DNA of 64,000 nucleotides, taken from Baylisascaris procyonis (taxonomy: Eukaryota; Nematoda; Chromadorea; Rhabditida; Ascarididae). The position numbers were made by a program, and so were the translations under genes. The stretch covers positions 2,713,501 through 2,777,500 of the forward strand of contig JAZARR010000032.1 in NCBI GenBank assembly GCA_037389465.1, in the 5' to 3' direction. Below are positions 38,501-49,300 of this stretch, in pieces; the stretch's first letter is position 1; every line of letters starts with the position of its first letter. A model generated the notes under the pieces. That model was not told the DNA's origin and did not search any database. It saw only the letters and a program-made list of their open reading frames with translations.

Positions 38501-41500
38501 AACCATTGTTGCAAGGAAACCCCTTCAAAACCATCAAACAAAACTTGTTCTTAGTGTGCTTTGAAGTCGACAGCTAGCGAAGATCTATTATCACGTATGA
38601 AGCTTGGCACTTCAATAGCATATGACGCCACCCGTGTCCTATTTCACCGATTTTAGAGGGTATCGTAGAGAGTTGAATTTTTGCATGCTCGATGAAAAGC
38701 AGTTTTTTGGTTCTCTAATCCTGTGTGTGAGGGCTGTTTGATTGCTTCACTCCTCAATTCGCCGTTCTAGTCACTTTGGATTCATTTTCACCGTTATTGA
38801 AAATCATGCCATTGATTCATTCATGGCATCAAGCGTTGCATGAATTGAGGATTTTTTGCACATTAAGATTTGTTACAACATCATTCGTCTTAGATGATGA
38901 CAAAAATTTATTCGTATTGAGGCTCTAATAAGTCAATCTCAGTATTATTTTCGATATGCGGCATTGAATATTTTAAGATGAATATTACGATAGCTGAATT
39001 GGAGTCAACAGTTGTGGAAATGGCACGAAAATACTTTGGCCTGCAGGAAGACGAAACTCAAAGGGTTTTCGTCATGAACGGCCTCCACCTTCTGCAGAAA
39101 GCGGCGAAGGAAGGTTGTTACAATCCATCTCTTTCGATGTTTTATCATACTTACTTGCTTCTTTATTTACACCTTTCGAAAAAGCTATCCGTAATTCGCA
39201 TTTTGCTAAGAAAAAGTCAAGACGGCATACCAAAATGGCAATGGATAATCTTAAGCTGCGGTCTTTTCTTAGTGTTCGTCTGTTTGTGATGACTATCTTT
39301 TTTATGCATCTTTTTATGTGAGTTTCATGGGATGGATTCAGCGCTCCGTACATCTACGACCTGGGCATTCAATGCTGGAAGAAAATCCTGAAAAAATTAA
39401 ATTAAATCGAAAAATTGCAACAGTGAGCCGTTATCGGCACAGAACCACTATACCCCGCGTCCATACCTCCCTCCGTGAACCTCTCAGCCACGTCTATACT
39501 TCTGCTCCTAGCTCTCAGTGCGAGTAACACACTCAAACCAGTGTCTGTCTCTCTCTTAACTACGAAACTCTTTTCGTGCACAAATATTTAGCATCGAAAT
39601 TCCCCGAAAAATGCAAATAGCGCGAAGAAAAATCGTGATTTTGGGATTTATTTTCTCGGCTCAGATTCGTCCTTGGGCGGAAGTCTATATATCATTTGAG
39701 AGATCCCACCGAGCAGACCACAAATCAAAAAATCGTTTAACCACATATTAAATAGTGGCCGGCAACAAGAACCCCCAAAATTGCAAAAATTGAGATTTCA
39801 GAAATTCTGACTGCTGGAATCGGTTTTTTACTTTTGTCCCCAAATAAATCACATTGTATATCGTTATATAGAGCTTTCAAAGTTGTAGGTATGGAATGAA
39901 GCAAACAACAACTCCATAGGCCTAGCCACTGCCGAGAAAAAGTTCTGAAATATCAACTACGGCACATTTCTATAGAAACTTTACATAAATTAATTATTAA
40001 AGTGAACAAACTTTCTATAAATCAGCTCAGAACTGTTCAAGTTAACGGAATGAGAGAGGCATATAATAATCGTTTATTCTTGGATCATTCCACATAGCTT
40101 TGATTTCAGCAGTTCTGATAGTATATCCGTTAAAGGGAGTGCTGAATAATGAGGCAAAGTTCGATGAAGAAATGATACGCGTTAATCGAAAACTAGCATC
40201 TCTCAAACTGCAGTGATGAAAGATGTTTGCGATATGTGCAGAGGTTCATATATTAGTTAATTAAAAATCAAAGGAGAGGCACAGTAAATGAAGAAATCGA
40301 GTGAAAGAATGACTGAGTTTCTTATTGAAAATTCAATGAAATCCTTTTTCCAGAATGTAATGAATGTCTGTTGTTTGGCTCTTTTCAGGACGCAAATTCG
40401 ATGCGGTTTACATAGATGCGTGCCCAACGCGTTATCCATATGATGTGGAAATCATGTGTCCAGTTCCAATATTCCTCGAAGACCGTAGTACTGAATTAAT
40501 GCGAAGAGTTCTCAAAAAGACCGGTTACTATTTTCCCTCTTTTTCACATTCCGAATGCCGCAATATCGCTTTTTTTGAGACGAATAGAATTTCGATAACA
40601 AGTACCTTCTAGCTAAATTCAACTGTTTCCTGCTCAATTGAATATAACACAGCTATGTGATTTTAATTTGTTTCAGATATTCTTCAAATATCATGCTTTT
40701 CGCTCTTGTGTAAACGATTTATTCTTGATCATGTTGAATCTTTTTTCAATATCGTTGGTAGAGTTTGATATTAAGAGCATCAGACAGACTTACATCCGTA
40801 TCCTTCAAATTCCATAGAATTGTAGTCTGAAAACAATGCCTTTATTCATAACGTTAATTGCATCTGATCTTAATTCTGTTATCACCATCACATACCACAA
40901 CATTGCCTATCATTTGAGCATATGAATATGCATGTATTCGAGCGGAGCTTTTAGAAAGATTTGGTCATGTCGTAGAAGCTTACCCAGATATCAAGGTAAT
41001 TGTCCCACTTGTAAACTGCGAGTGAGGCACACTATAAAGCTCCTATTGCAACGGGTTTGTATTGGCGGCGTCACTTACTCAGGATTACACGGCACCTGGG
41101 TGTATATGCTAAACGGAAAGAAGAAAGCAACCGAAAAAAGTGAAAAAAGGTGACATTAAAGGATGAGGTCCCATCTTCCACTATTTCTTACAGCTACTTC
41201 AGCTTCAGGTTAATCAAGTTGTTCCATGTATTGCATGAATTGAGAGCAACGATTCGTGCGCAACAATCTTTTTCAGGTTCCTTGGTAATAAAAGTGCTCC
41301 TGTTCACTTTGGAAGTGGACGAAACACTCGCAGAGGTTAGAGATCATTTGGCTGTTAAATAATTCATAGAGATCTTTTTTTCGCAGAAGTAAACTTTTCA
41401 CAAAGAAAACGACGATTTTTGAAAAACGGATCACCATCGAATATTGTTGGAGAGAATTAACCAGCAAAAATCCTGAGGAAGAAATAATGGCTCCCTGAAG

Positions 41501-42172
41501 AACTTTTTTCTTGCCAAACGATGATAAACGGACGTTTTTAAGGCCTCGTACTGGTCTCTGTTCAAAGCAGTTTTTTACCCCTCAAATATTGATGGAATCT
41601 CTTCAAAGAAAGCATTGCCTCTTCCCTGATCACTTTATTTCAAAGTCGTCTGCCTGTATGGCGATGAAATTGGAATAGGATATAGGAACGGAAACAACGA
41701 CTAGCTAAGGAAGCCATTCATGCTGATAATACTTATCTATCAGTTGTTGTATTATATGAAAAAAAGGCGATTGCAGAAAGAGTTGAGCATACATCGAGTG
41801 TTGCTTTTTCATTTTTTGATTGCTGTTTCAACGTCTTTTTGAAAGAAGCACATTACCATTGAAAAATGCAGTTTTGTTCCGATTTTCTCCAAGTGTTCAA
41901 AGAATTTAGGCGACATGGAAGTTCTGAATTTGTGTTGTTTCAAGTAAAGTGCAATAAGTGAAAAGTGAAGAATTTGTGAAGTTAAAAAACAAATTTTTTT
42001 TACACTATGCGGACCATCGATCACATTGTCTCAAATTTGACAATTTAGTTCAGTCGTCTTTCAACAAATTTGACTAACATTTCTTCAGCTTGCCGAGGCA
42101 TATCGGAAACATTTTGCGAATTGCGCGGTTCTCGATATGGTGACACAGCTTAATCGAGTAAGGATTATTTGA
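29021..42172 (+). CDS. Spermidine-synthase-like / METTL13-like methyltransferase (rebuilt from nine exons)
   Basis: Exons: 29021-29098, 29180-29309, 32068-32112, 38147-38346, 38978-39113, 40389-40523, 40677-40757, 41277-41335, 42089-42172. All phases agree and the sum is 948 bp (315 aa plus TGA). Exon 4 ends with SAM-binding motif I (VLVIGLGGSQMNNYLHY). Exon 5 has the acidic ribose-binding turn (ITIAELESTVVEMARKYFGL). Exon 6 has DAVYIDACPTRYPYD and the Cys-Pro of the family (EIMCPVPIF). The last exon (LDMVTQLNRVRII) resembles the METTL13 C-terminus. The fold is a class I SAM-dependent methyltransferase of the spermine/spermidine synthase superfamily; the substrate is not predictable. A TTTCTTCAG acceptor 11 bp before the ATG fits a trans-spliced start, though the frame stays open to 29010. 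Exons 1-3 lie far upstream and are joined only by phase; exons 4-6 are firm, while 7 and 8 are weaker. A further in-frame segment (AELLERFGHVVEAYPDIK, about 40941-40995, donor GTAATT) may be an alternative exon. Confidence 0.6.
29508..29788. mobile_element. Small MITE-like inverted-repeat element
   Basis: The arms at 29508-29536 and 29760-29788 are 29 bp each and match at 24 positions: CATATGCCGAT and TGATTTATGTAAA pair exactly around a five-base mismatch. The 223-bp interior has no ORF. Size and structure suit a miniature inverted-repeat element lying in intron 2 of the methyltransferase gene. Confidence 0.45.
29790..32067. other. Intron-like stretch, nothing assigned
   Basis: It includes a somewhat GC-richer part at 30030-30560 with open frames on both strands (29990-30427 + and 30156-30371 -). 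These frames are mutually shadowing and lack splice sites. A short GC-rich cluster occurs at 31220-31380. I see no secure gene. Confidence 0.4.
32113..35500. other. Intron-like AT-rich stretch
   Basis: No exon fits the phase between 32112 and 38147. A 9-bp hairpin (GTCCCCAGT at 34591-34599 and ACTGGGGAC about 20 bp on) is the only distinct feature. ORFs at 33593-33802, 33776-33964 and 34370-34642 have no splice support. Confidence 0.4.
35510..35588. repeat. (AT)n microsatellite, about 79 bp
   Basis: A pure AT run that ends directly at the left end of the composite tRNA-derived repeat at 35589. The second copy of that repeat at 55262 is also preceded by (AT)n. Confidence 0.9.
35589..36612. 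mobile_element. Composite tRNA-derived (SINE-like) repeat, copy 1
   Basis: This 1-kb unit matches 55262-56312 in the same order throughout. At its right end, on the - strand, is a tRNA-like head with A-box TGGCCTAGTGG (revcomp near 36585) and near-consensus B-box GGTTTGACGCC. A perfect B-box, GGTTCGACTCC, lies on the - strand near 36349-36359. On the + strand a separate A-box-like TGGCTCAGTGATTAGAGCGG begins at about 35977. A 205-bp module (GCGCGGAAAGCCACAAATC, near 36300 and 36505) is repeated in tandem. Two mini-hairpins, GAGGCGAAGCCTC (36066-36078) and GGGGCGAAGCCCC (36113-36125), lie in the middle. There is no protein-coding capacity. A non-autonomous, Pol III-type retroposon is the best fit. 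Confidence 0.65.
36721..36800. repeat. (AT)n and TTTATA-rich low-complexity run
   Basis: AT dinucleotides followed by TTTATATTTATA-type repeats. The open frames on both strands here are Tyr/Ile-rich products of the repeat. Confidence 0.8.
37864..37975 (+). mobile_element. Fragment of the composite tRNA-derived repeat
   Basis: From TCAATGATTAAAGCGGTTGG to the GTTACATAGGGGGT landmark, this matches the A-box-like segment and the following 90 bp of the copies at 35.97 kb and 55.66 kb. The sequence before and after does not match, so this is a truncated third copy. Confidence 0.6.
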
Positions 42173-44959
42173 AGCATTTTAACTGGAAATCAACAACGGG
42201 TCAAGTTCCTCTAACGCAAAGAATGTGGAAACTTTCTAGCGGAAATATGCGGAGCTGTGCTCTATCTGAAACAATTCACAAGTACCAAGTTTGCATCTAG
42301 TTCCGGGAGTCGCTTATGTACATTTTCGCACATAGATCTAGGAGTAGCTTAAGTACATTAACTGCAAAGAACAGGAGCCTAGGCTTCCGGTAGCATCATG
42401 AAGACGGCATATGAAGTTCGGGGTCCCATTGCTCACCATTTTGCAACTATGTTCGTAAGGAAATTACCACCAACGATCACGAATTCTTAATAAAAGTTTT
42501 GTTATTTGTTTTGACGGATATAGGTGATACAAAATTGACCGGTGAAAGGAGATTTGAAGGCAAAATACTAGCATACAATGTTCACACCAGATTAACTCCT
42601 TTATGGCAGTATCGAAAGTTTTCCATCCGCCCGATAAAACGAATGTTCGCATATATATGAAATGATTAAAAACCAACAATATTGTACTTATTGATGAAAC
42701 ATTTCGATTTTATGTATCACATAGTTTCGGTACCCATTTTTACGGTTTCCACAGAGGAAAATTTCTGGTGATATACATTATTGACGGACAAAGAAAATAC
42801 GCTAAATAAAAAAAATGTGAGAACGAAACTGCTTGTTAATGATAAGAAATAACTGAATTAAGGTGATCGTATGCAGTCGAGAGGGTATACCCAAGGAGCG
42901 TTACAAAATGTCTGCTTTGACAAAAAACACAAAGAAATTCAACAAAACTCTTGGAATAATAGATGAAGAGTGTTGCAATCATGGCGTGGACGAATGCTGC
43001 ATTATCTTCCACCCGAACACCACAGCAACAACATACTAGTTTTATTGACATTCTTTGAACGCTCGTCGCAGTTTTGTGGGCGACAATTCGCATATTCGAA
43101 AAAAAAAATAGGAGAAATAAGGCGATCACATGCTTCAAGGAATGCTCACTTCAATTTACTGATCGCTTTTACGTTATTCAGTGAGAAAAACTGTAAATAT
43201 AGAACACACCTCGTCAAGTTAGTGATTTCATTCACGACTATGTCTCACATAGAATACATTATCGTTTTTTTTTTCGCTTCGACGAGTGTCTAAAGCATTG
43301 TACTCTTACAAATAATTCAATCCCAGTAGAGAGATTAACACAAAACCGTATTAAAATTTATAACAATTACTGACAACATTGTAAAATACAAACGCATGTT
43401 TATTCTTTTACACAGATATTTGTATGCAAAATTTGTAACATCAGAAAACAAGATACAAAGACACAAATTAAGACATATATAGATCATGCGAGTTGGACGC
43501 ATATAATAATGGTCATCAAATACGCAGATATTACGAAAAAGTTGTATAGGATTAATTTAACGAATCGTGAAATTCAACAATAATTTGCTGAGCGGGAAGA
43601 TATTTTTTTCTAATCTTTTGGAGGATTTTTTGATGTGACACATGTTGAGAATACTTTTGTGGCCATAATAGATACTATCCTAACAGAGAAATATGTCGTG
43701 GGACAACGATAAATACCGACTGTCTAAAGATTATGATATTTCAAGCTTATTGGATAAAACATAGAAAATAATTTATATGAAAACGTGGAATGGCTATGTT
43801 GTTTTCATCAAACAAATGCGTAATGCAATACCATCAACATGACGTTGATGTAAGGATCGTCACAACATCACAACAATACTATTGTTCCGTTTTTTTTTTC
43901 TTCAGCGAAAATTTCATATGAATTCCTCCTCATAGTTATTAAGCTTCCCCTTGAATTCAACGCATGTATGATGTCGACTCGATTGTACAGCATAATTCAT
44001 TGTTGCTATTGGCAATTTATATAAATTTTTAAGTAAAATGATTTTAACTTCCATCCAGGTGATACATGCCTAATAAAACGTCATTCGAATTACAAAAATT
44101 AGCTCATCTCATTATCAGTTGATAAGAAGCATCATCATGGTGAGGGTCATTACAAGATACATACTGTTATCATGGTTCTTTGAGGTTATTATTCATATAT
44201 GAAGGCTAATACACACTTTTTTCCAAACTTGCTCCGGCAAGTGTGAAATTGAATTCTAACTTTTACCAAAGATGCTTTTTTTTTTTTGAAAAAAACATTT
44301 GTTTAAAACACTTCGCTATGTCCTCCTTTTTTGCCCCATCCGGATTCGTAACTAAATGCATACACTGCAGTATAAAGAAACATGCTATAATAGACCAATC
44401 CTACGTTAGGCGTATAATTTGTTATGTGCTAACCCTCGTTTTGTGCTATTTAACACTTCTGAGACGCAATTTGAATGAATTTTAAAAAGGTCCTTCATTC
44501 ACACAAAATCTGTAGGTGATCATCATTGTTTTTTATGGCGTCATTATGTGAAGGACAGCTCTTAAAAGAAAACAAAGCAACCACGCATCATAAGTAACCT
44601 TGATGTTTTAGTGTTTGATATTTTTATTCAGCTCAATGGTTTCCGCTTATTATCGCGAACAAAACAAAATTGCGGACAAAAAGGACAAAAAAAGAAAACA
44701 ACAAAATTGTTCGGTTGTTAGAGAAAGGAACAAATAAGGTTAAGGATCACGATGTATGTGGGATAAAATTTGCAAGCAGTTCAGGCCTATTGCAGAACCA
44801 ACGATACGAAATCAACAAATTAGAATAAACGGCAATGAGTCGGGCACGTCGTGTGACATAAACGCTACACACTATGGGGGCTATGAAGTTGCCTTGCAAA
44901 TACAGCACTTGTGTCAATTATGGCAGGGTTCGAATTAAAGAAGATCAACACACGTATTA
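42173..44959. other. Intergenic stretch between convergent genes
   Basis: The methyltransferase gene ends at 42172 on + and the next - strand gene ends at 44960. One cysteine-rich open segment at 42860-43040 is listed separately. The stretch 43300-44240 is plain AT-rich sequence. An ORF at 44756-44938 has a fair codon pattern but no splice sites. Confidence 0.4.
42860..43040 (+). CDS. Cysteine-rich open segment of uncertain status
   Basis: About 60 codons open between stops, including RYKMSALTKNTKKFNKTLG followed by GIIDEECCNHGVDECCIIF and a TAG stop. The basic stretch before a GI-D-ECC motif superficially recalls a propeptide cut followed by an insulin-type A chain, but the Cys spacing (CC-x6-CC) does not fit that family. 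No signal peptide or acceptor is seen, and a 100-codon ORF lies on the other strand. Function unassigned. Confidence 0.15.
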
Positions 44960-45918
44960 TCACGAGAAACGCAGTGTTGGACGATTGCGTTTGTGACATG
45001 GCAAGCACCCAATGAACTGGAAAGTGCCTAACCACCACTGCCTAATGCATGCGGCTACAGAAGTTTGCCGCTGGCGGTTTTCTTGAGCCGCCAGTGTCTC
45101 CTTATTCATGCCTCCCAATTTTTCTACTGCACTCGAAATTGCTCGAGATCTTCCGCAGTAAATGATATAAAAATCTGTTTAGTAAGCAAACTAGCCTGAT
45201 CTAAAGAGAGCTCGGCCACTTATGCCTTTTTTCTTTTTTTCAACCACTCTTCACCAACCTCCTGGTTAGTTCGTCCCAAGTTTGTTTATAAGGATCGGGG
45301 AATTTTTGTGAATGCACTTGAAACTTAACGCACTTTCAAACGACATTAAAAGGTTACGTAACCAAGAAACGAATGTAAGAGCACCATAAAACCTGAGGAA
45401 GCTAAGAAAGTTTGGTGGCTTTTTGCTGATACCTTAACGAATAAGACGCGAACACATTGTAAAGAGGCTGCTGAGCGTCGATGCTATTGACAACCAAAGG
45501 TGATAAGCAAGTTCAGAAGAAAAATTCAAGCACAAAAGAATAAAGACGGAATAATACTGAGAAACGCAAGAGCTCCTCCTTCATCTGAGCATATATGACC
45601 TTCATCTCTACTTAACCGCCTACCATGGTGCGTCCTGGAGTAGTCAGGACTTCGACAATTCGATTGCTAATTCGAAAGGGCTGTTGCACGATATGGATCA
45701 TGGCTCACCTGTCTACCATGTCGCCTCCTTCGAGCGCGAAAGGCAACTGCTGAACCACCGTTCAGTTGACATATCCAGGAAGTGACCGCGGATGCAATCA
45801 CTGCCGCTATATCGCGATTATCGTCTAGAAGTACATCGCTTCTAGAGGAATATTGCTGGATGTGTTCAACATTTTGAGGTTTGCTGACCTTATCGGTAGG
45901 CAACTCTGTCCATGCCCT
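44960..45918 (-). CDS. Partial - strand gene, two exons seen
   Basis: Exon a, 45709-45918, runs from a GACTTCAG acceptor to a strong GTGAGC donor and gives 70 residues in phase 0/0. It begins RAWTELPTDKVSKPQNVEH, has an acidic middle (LLDDNRDIAAVIASAV) and ends in a basic run (FRARRRRHGRQ). Exon b, 44960-45126, follows a GAGTGCAG acceptor in phase 1 and gives 54 residues (start EKLGGMNKETLAAQENRQRQ) plus TGA. The phases do not join directly, so an exon in 45127-45708 is missing or an edge is wrong. Exons upstream of 45918 are also missing. No family is recognised. The gene is divergent from the MSP gene starting at 46319, with about 400 bp between the visible parts. Confidence 0.45.
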
Positions 45919-46262
45919 CTGAAGTCTTTCAATACGTTAAGCTAAATGCTATGCTTGCTCAGAACCGTGGTAGCTTACACTATCGGTCGAAATGAAATCC
46001 TTTTAAGCTTATTGAAGGTGCTTGATAAAAAAAGGTTTAAGAAACTAGTTACAATTTTCCCATAGCTCATGCAGTAATGGAATAAGTTCACGACTCATAT
46101 GCGAATGCACTAGGTCTTATAAATGATCTGTGCATCAGCAGTACGCATTTATTCCAAAGCTTATAAATTTCCAACACGAAATTCTGTATGTTTAATTTCT
46201 GTGCAGTCGCACAGTTTTACATAAACGTTTCAATGCAGAATTATTACAGAGACGCCGGCTAT

Positions 46263-46274
46263 TTTTCAAATCAG
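46263..46274 (+). promoter_or_regulatory. Probable spliced-leader acceptor of the MSP-domain gene
   Basis: TTTTCAAATCAG lies 44 bp before the ATG at 46319. An in-frame TAG between them shows the ATG exon cannot be read through from upstream coding sequence. An acceptor close before an initiator ATG is the usual layout of a trans-spliced nematode transcript. Confidence 0.45.
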
Positions 46275-46318
46275 TTTGTATGTGAAGCGACGAGTAGAGG
46301 AGTCGGTTCAAAGCAGAT

Positions 46319-49300
46319 ATGGCCAACGATAGTGAAGTCCGCTTTGCGCTGGACGTCGACTCGCTTGCATCCGTTTGTAACAACGAATATGTTGTCTTCA
46401 GACAGCGTGACGGCGAGGATAATATTGCCACTGCGATTCTACTCGTTGGAAATCCAACTGCGGTAGGTAGATAATTTCGTTGAAACTGGCTTAGCTTGAA
46501 AGCATATCCGAACACTTCGAGCGAAGACGGAAGTTACGGTGAGCACAAGCAGCGATGGACAAAGTCGGGGAAAGCGGAGAGGAGGGCGGAGAGAGCGATA
46601 TGCAACTCCGAATTTTTGAAATTCCTCGAAATTTTGTAAAATCCTTCACGTTGCTTGCTCCCCACTTATGCGCTAGTGAATGAGTGTGGACGTTTCAGCA
46701 AACGTTTTATACATTGTACTTCCAAGATGAAACGATAGCAAATCATCTTGGAGCGCTTTCGCTAATGCCGTGTTATGAAAAATTTTCTTCCTCTTTCATC
46801 ATGTGCATTTTTTCTTCAGTATTAGACGACTTTTACATAATTTTTCGTTAAACCGGTTGTGGATTATCGTATCTATACAAAATGATAGATGGGCTGTACT
46901 CCACAGATTCCACGGGTTATCGGAGCCTGAAGCCTGAGTGGAATCTATTCAGTAGTATTGCTGCTGAAGTTTTCTTAGCACATACTCTTCTTTTGGATAA
47001 TCGGTCCTTCAGTTTTTCTTTTTTTTAGACTAGCGGCATGCAATGGATTTTTCTGAGAAAGTTTACTGCACATTCTAGCAGTTCCTTAATGCTCATCTCG
47101 TCGTTTTTAGCAGCGCCAAATCTGCAAGGTGAAAACAACCTGCAATAAAATGTTCGTTATCCGGCCGGCGGTATTCGATTTAGAAGCCTATTCCGAGTTG
47201 GCGGTCAAGGTAATAAGTAATCTTTTCTTATTTGATGGAATAGACTGTAATGAATGATACTCGCGGAAAGCACTTACTATCAAGACGATCGAAATCATGA
47301 AGTGAAAATCCCCAAGAAATAACTTTCACTATGCTCATCTTTTCGTTCCTTTTCTTCAATAGAAGACGGGTAGTTTATGCCAAAACTTATAAATAGTAAT
47401 AAAAGATTTACTACAGCCCACTGAAATAATAGAATTTCTTATAATTTCTGATTAGCCTAATTTCACAATCCATGCAATGCATATTCATTGGCATTCCCAT
47501 TTTCATTAGCACCACTATTGCAAATTTCTTCCAGCCATATCTTATTCCATTCATTGGCAAGTAAACGATTAAAAAAAGTGCAGAAAAGGCCTAAATGATC
47601 AGAAGAAATCATAAGGAAAGCAACTCATCCAAAATTACTGGGGATATTAGTGGCCTTTCGTTAAGATAACTTGATGCCAGCCTTCAAGAATTTTCGATGA
47701 AAAGAATTTGGAGGGAATAAGTACAGGAATCATCTCTTAGGATTTGGTACTCCCGTCTCTGATGCGCTCTCTTCGGTGAACTACTACGGGTCCTCATCTA
47801 CGTTTAACATTGAATCACGTTAGCTATCATGCGACTCCACCAATAACACTTGAACTTAAGTGAATATCTTCATGCGCTTAGATAGAAACAAACATATTTA
47901 TTCCTTTCTTGCATCCTCTTAGTTTATTTCAAAGCTAATGCGCGCATCATTTCGGTCATTTCAGCTTCTTGAGCCTTATTTTTTATCATTATTATTGCCG
48001 TCCGAGTCTTTGCATTTTATGATGTCTTTGGTAAGAAACTGAGGACAGCCTCCGAATCTTCCAACTTCTTATTCCTTCTTTTGAAACTTTTACAACTTAG
48101 GGGAAAATTCTGAACTGAGGAAGCAGCGAATAAATTTTTGCCGTATGTAGGTGAGACGTTTCTTGCATATTTCCAATTGTGTTTTGGCGCGTCGATGCAT
48201 TTTTGTGAAAATATGTGCAGCAATGGGGCTCTGTTGTATAGATGGAGCATGTCATTGAATTATTCATCTATGACACATGTGTGCAATCACACTCACAAAG
48301 ATAGGCAATCATAGTGATGCAGGTAGGCAATCTAACTATCGTAATCATACAGATACATAGTCTTTCTTTAGATAACTTATGTACCGACGAGTGATACAGT
48401 TGGAAAACAACGAGAAGAGCAATGGTTTGCAGTCCACTATATTACTTCCACTGACGACAACAAGTCGCCTCAGGAATGTTGGGCTGCGAATGGCGCCCGA
48501 GCCGATATGGTCAAACGGTGACAACACTTTTAATTTACTCCTTTGTGTAGCTTTAACATAATTCAGTCATTGTCTAAGAACCTTTTTATTGAAATTCAAT
48601 TGCGCTGTTCCATAAACAGTTGGTAAAATCCTATCATCTACCCTAATCGATTCTGAAATTCATGACTAGGTAAGAAATAGGTAAAAACAGGTAAAAATAA
48701 ACAGGTAAAAAATCGATTCTGAAATCGTTCCAAACTTGATCTCACCTCTCTTCTAATGGCATTCTGGTTAAATCCACTGTGTCAATGCCGTCCGCTGCTT
48801 CGAAGCAGAGTGACAAATGAAATGTGTGGAAGCCGCCGAATAGCTATCACTTAAGAAATATCTGAAAGTCGTACGATGCATGATACGTAAACTGTAATAA
48901 TGCGCAAATCCTTCAGAAAGAGGTTTTTTAGTTTGCGTGTAAGGTTCGAGAAAGTTAAAGAACGCGTGGTAACACGGAACAAAGAAGTGGGAGTAACTTT
49001 GGCGAACGAAGTGTTGCTGCACAGAGTGGATGGGAAATCAAACGAGACAATGCTGCGCTGTGTTCCTAGCGATGTGGTTTTGTTCACACCTGCTTACGAT
49101 AAGCATGAAAAACGTCTCTTCACTACAATGTCTTTCATCAATTGCACAAAGGTATACGGTATATACGGTACTGACTTAGGTACACATGGGTAATCGCATC
49201 GAATTTCTTTGTTTCAAGCGCTAAGGATAATCACATAGGGATGCAACTTGATTCTGCTACCGGCTCATTATGCAATCTCGCATTGGACATCGACTCATTG

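Noticed and set aside
42860..43040. Insulin-like A chain
   Set aside because: The GI-D-ECC start is suggestive, but the spacing is CC-x6-CC, the B chain cysteines and signal peptide are missing, and the segment is kept only as an unassigned ORF.
46192..46515. 107-codon ORF on - strand
   Set aside because: It is the antisense shadow of exon 1 of the MSP gene, whose frame has a motif match and consistent splice phase.
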